In this document: positions 63,445 to 64,000 of the stretch, in pieces
Layout: each line of letters starts with the position of its first letter
Numbering within the stretch: the first letter of the stretch is position 1
Origin: Curtobacterium pusillum
GTDB taxonomy: Bacteria; Actinomycetota; Actinomycetes; Actinomycetales; Microbacteriaceae
Length of the DNA stretch: 64,000 bases
Reading direction: 5' to 3'
NCBI RefSeq assembly: GCF_007673235.1
Contig: NZ_VDZH01000001.1
Span: 921,261-985,260, forward strand
Made by a program: the position numbers and the translations under genes
Notes under the pieces: generated by a model
What the model was told of the DNA's origin: nothing
The model's input: only the letters and a program-made list of their open reading frames with translations
Database searches by the model: none

Positions 63445-64000
63445 CTAGACGGCCGTCGCCAAGGCGAGTTGCGCCCGAGCCGCGACCGCGTCCGCCGCCG
63501 GCGGACGCCCGTACGCCTCCCGGTAGTCCCGTGAGAAATGCGAGGCGCTCCGGAAGCCGACGACCGAGGCCGCGCGGGCGGCGGTGTCACCGTGCACGAC
63601 CATGAGCCGCCGCGCCTCGCCGAGCCGCGTCCGCTTGAGGTACTGGGCGGGCGTCATGCCGGTCGCCTCCTTGAAGCGGGCGAAGAGGGTGGACTCGCTG
63701 ACCCGGAGTTCGCGGGCGAGGCGCTCCATGGACCACGGTTCGGCCATCCGTCCGTTCAGGAGTGCGGTCGCCGCAGCGACGACCGAGGTGCCGGAGCCGT
63801 CGAGCGCGGCGGTGATGCGCGGTGCCTGCTCGGTCTGGAGCAGGCGGAGGACGATCTCGCGGGCGACGAGCGGGAACAGCACGGGGACGTCCTCGGGGGC
63901 GTCGAGCAGGGCGAGCAGGCGGGCGAAGGCGTCGGCGAGGGGCGCGGTCCAGGTACCGAGGCGGGGCAATTCGCCGCGGGCCGGTGCGGCAGGCGCGGAC
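63445..64000 (-). CDS. AraC-family regulator, 5' end beyond window
   Basis: At least 184 residues; the frame is open to the right edge of the window, so the N-terminus is missing. The visible part has the end of the AraC-type N-terminal regulatory domain (AREIVLRLLQTEQAPRI) and the complete double HTH (WSMERLARELRVSESTLFAR, GMTPAQYLKRTRL, AASVVGFRSASHFSRDYREAYG). It may regulate the oxidoreductase downstream, though a hairpin lies between them. Confidence 0.9.
   Translation of the reverse strand, partial: SAPAAPARGELPRLGTWTAPLADAFARLLALLDAPEDVPVLFPLVAREIVLRLLQTEQAPRITAALDGSGTSVVAAATALLNGRMAEPWSMERLARELRVSESTLFARFKEATGMTPAQYLKRTRLGEARRLMVVHGDTAARAASVVGFRSASHFSRDYREAYGRPPAADAVAARAQLALATAV

Overview
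The window is very GC-rich chromosomal DNA with GTG starts, ATGA/GTGA gene overlaps, DUF427, NERD and TMEM175 proteins and an APC permease. This points to an actinobacterium, probably Microbacteriaceae and possibly Curtobacterium. The genus is an inference from gene content, not from a marker gene. I see no rRNA, tRNA, CRISPR array, intact insertion sequence or phage structural gene.

Region 1 (1-17.9 kb) is mostly ordinary chromosome. It holds a DoxX protein, DUF427, an amino-acid permease, a secreted GH16 protein, a BLUF blue-light sensor, a lipoprotein, a SWIM-SNF2 helicase, an aldo/keto reductase, a secreted HNH nuclease, an SDR, a GPP34 protein, a NERD protein and a TM0106-type RecB-nuclease/helicase fusion. 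An AT-richer PIN-type (DUF4935-like) gene at 17.9-19.2 kb looks inserted.

Region 2 (19.2-29.1 kb) is regulatory and metabolic. It has a thioredoxin/DUF4395 pair, a divergent SDR/LysR pair, an ADP-ribosylglycohydrolase facing an NrtR-type regulator across two near-identical palindromes, and a MurNAc recycling operon (RpiR/MurR regulator, MurQ etherase, PTS IIBC MurP) with two direct-repeat operator candidates.

Region 3 (29.1-52.5 kb) is an accessory, defence-like island. It opens with a gene-free decayed stretch carrying a hexanucleotide repeat and G/C homopolymers. Next is an AT-richer single-polypeptide restriction-modification enzyme, then McrBC remains (frameshifted mcrC, stub of mcrB). 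Two divergent operons follow. The leftward one encodes a DUF262-DUF1524 (GmrSD-type) protein with an alkyltransferase-like domain plus a PH-like-domain partner. The rightward one encodes a NERD-UvrD helicase, a 2661-residue protein (exonuclease, TerB-like, BRCT, Swt1-like HEPN, DUF4011, SF1 helicase, Vsr-like) and a 657-residue protein of unknown function. Stop and start codons overlap in both operons.

Region 4 (52.6-64 kb) holds an ABC exporter with its two-component system, then a six-gene leftward operon: two related small proteins with leader-like features (one ending in a Cys-containing 16-residue tail), a PH-like protein and three ABC transporter proteins. It diverges from a LuxR-type regulator that lacks the phospho-acceptor Asp, with a perfect palindrome between. 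No recognisable peptide-modifying enzyme is present, so this is a candidate uncharacterised peptide system. The window ends with a quinone-oxidoreductase-like gene and a partial AraC regulator.
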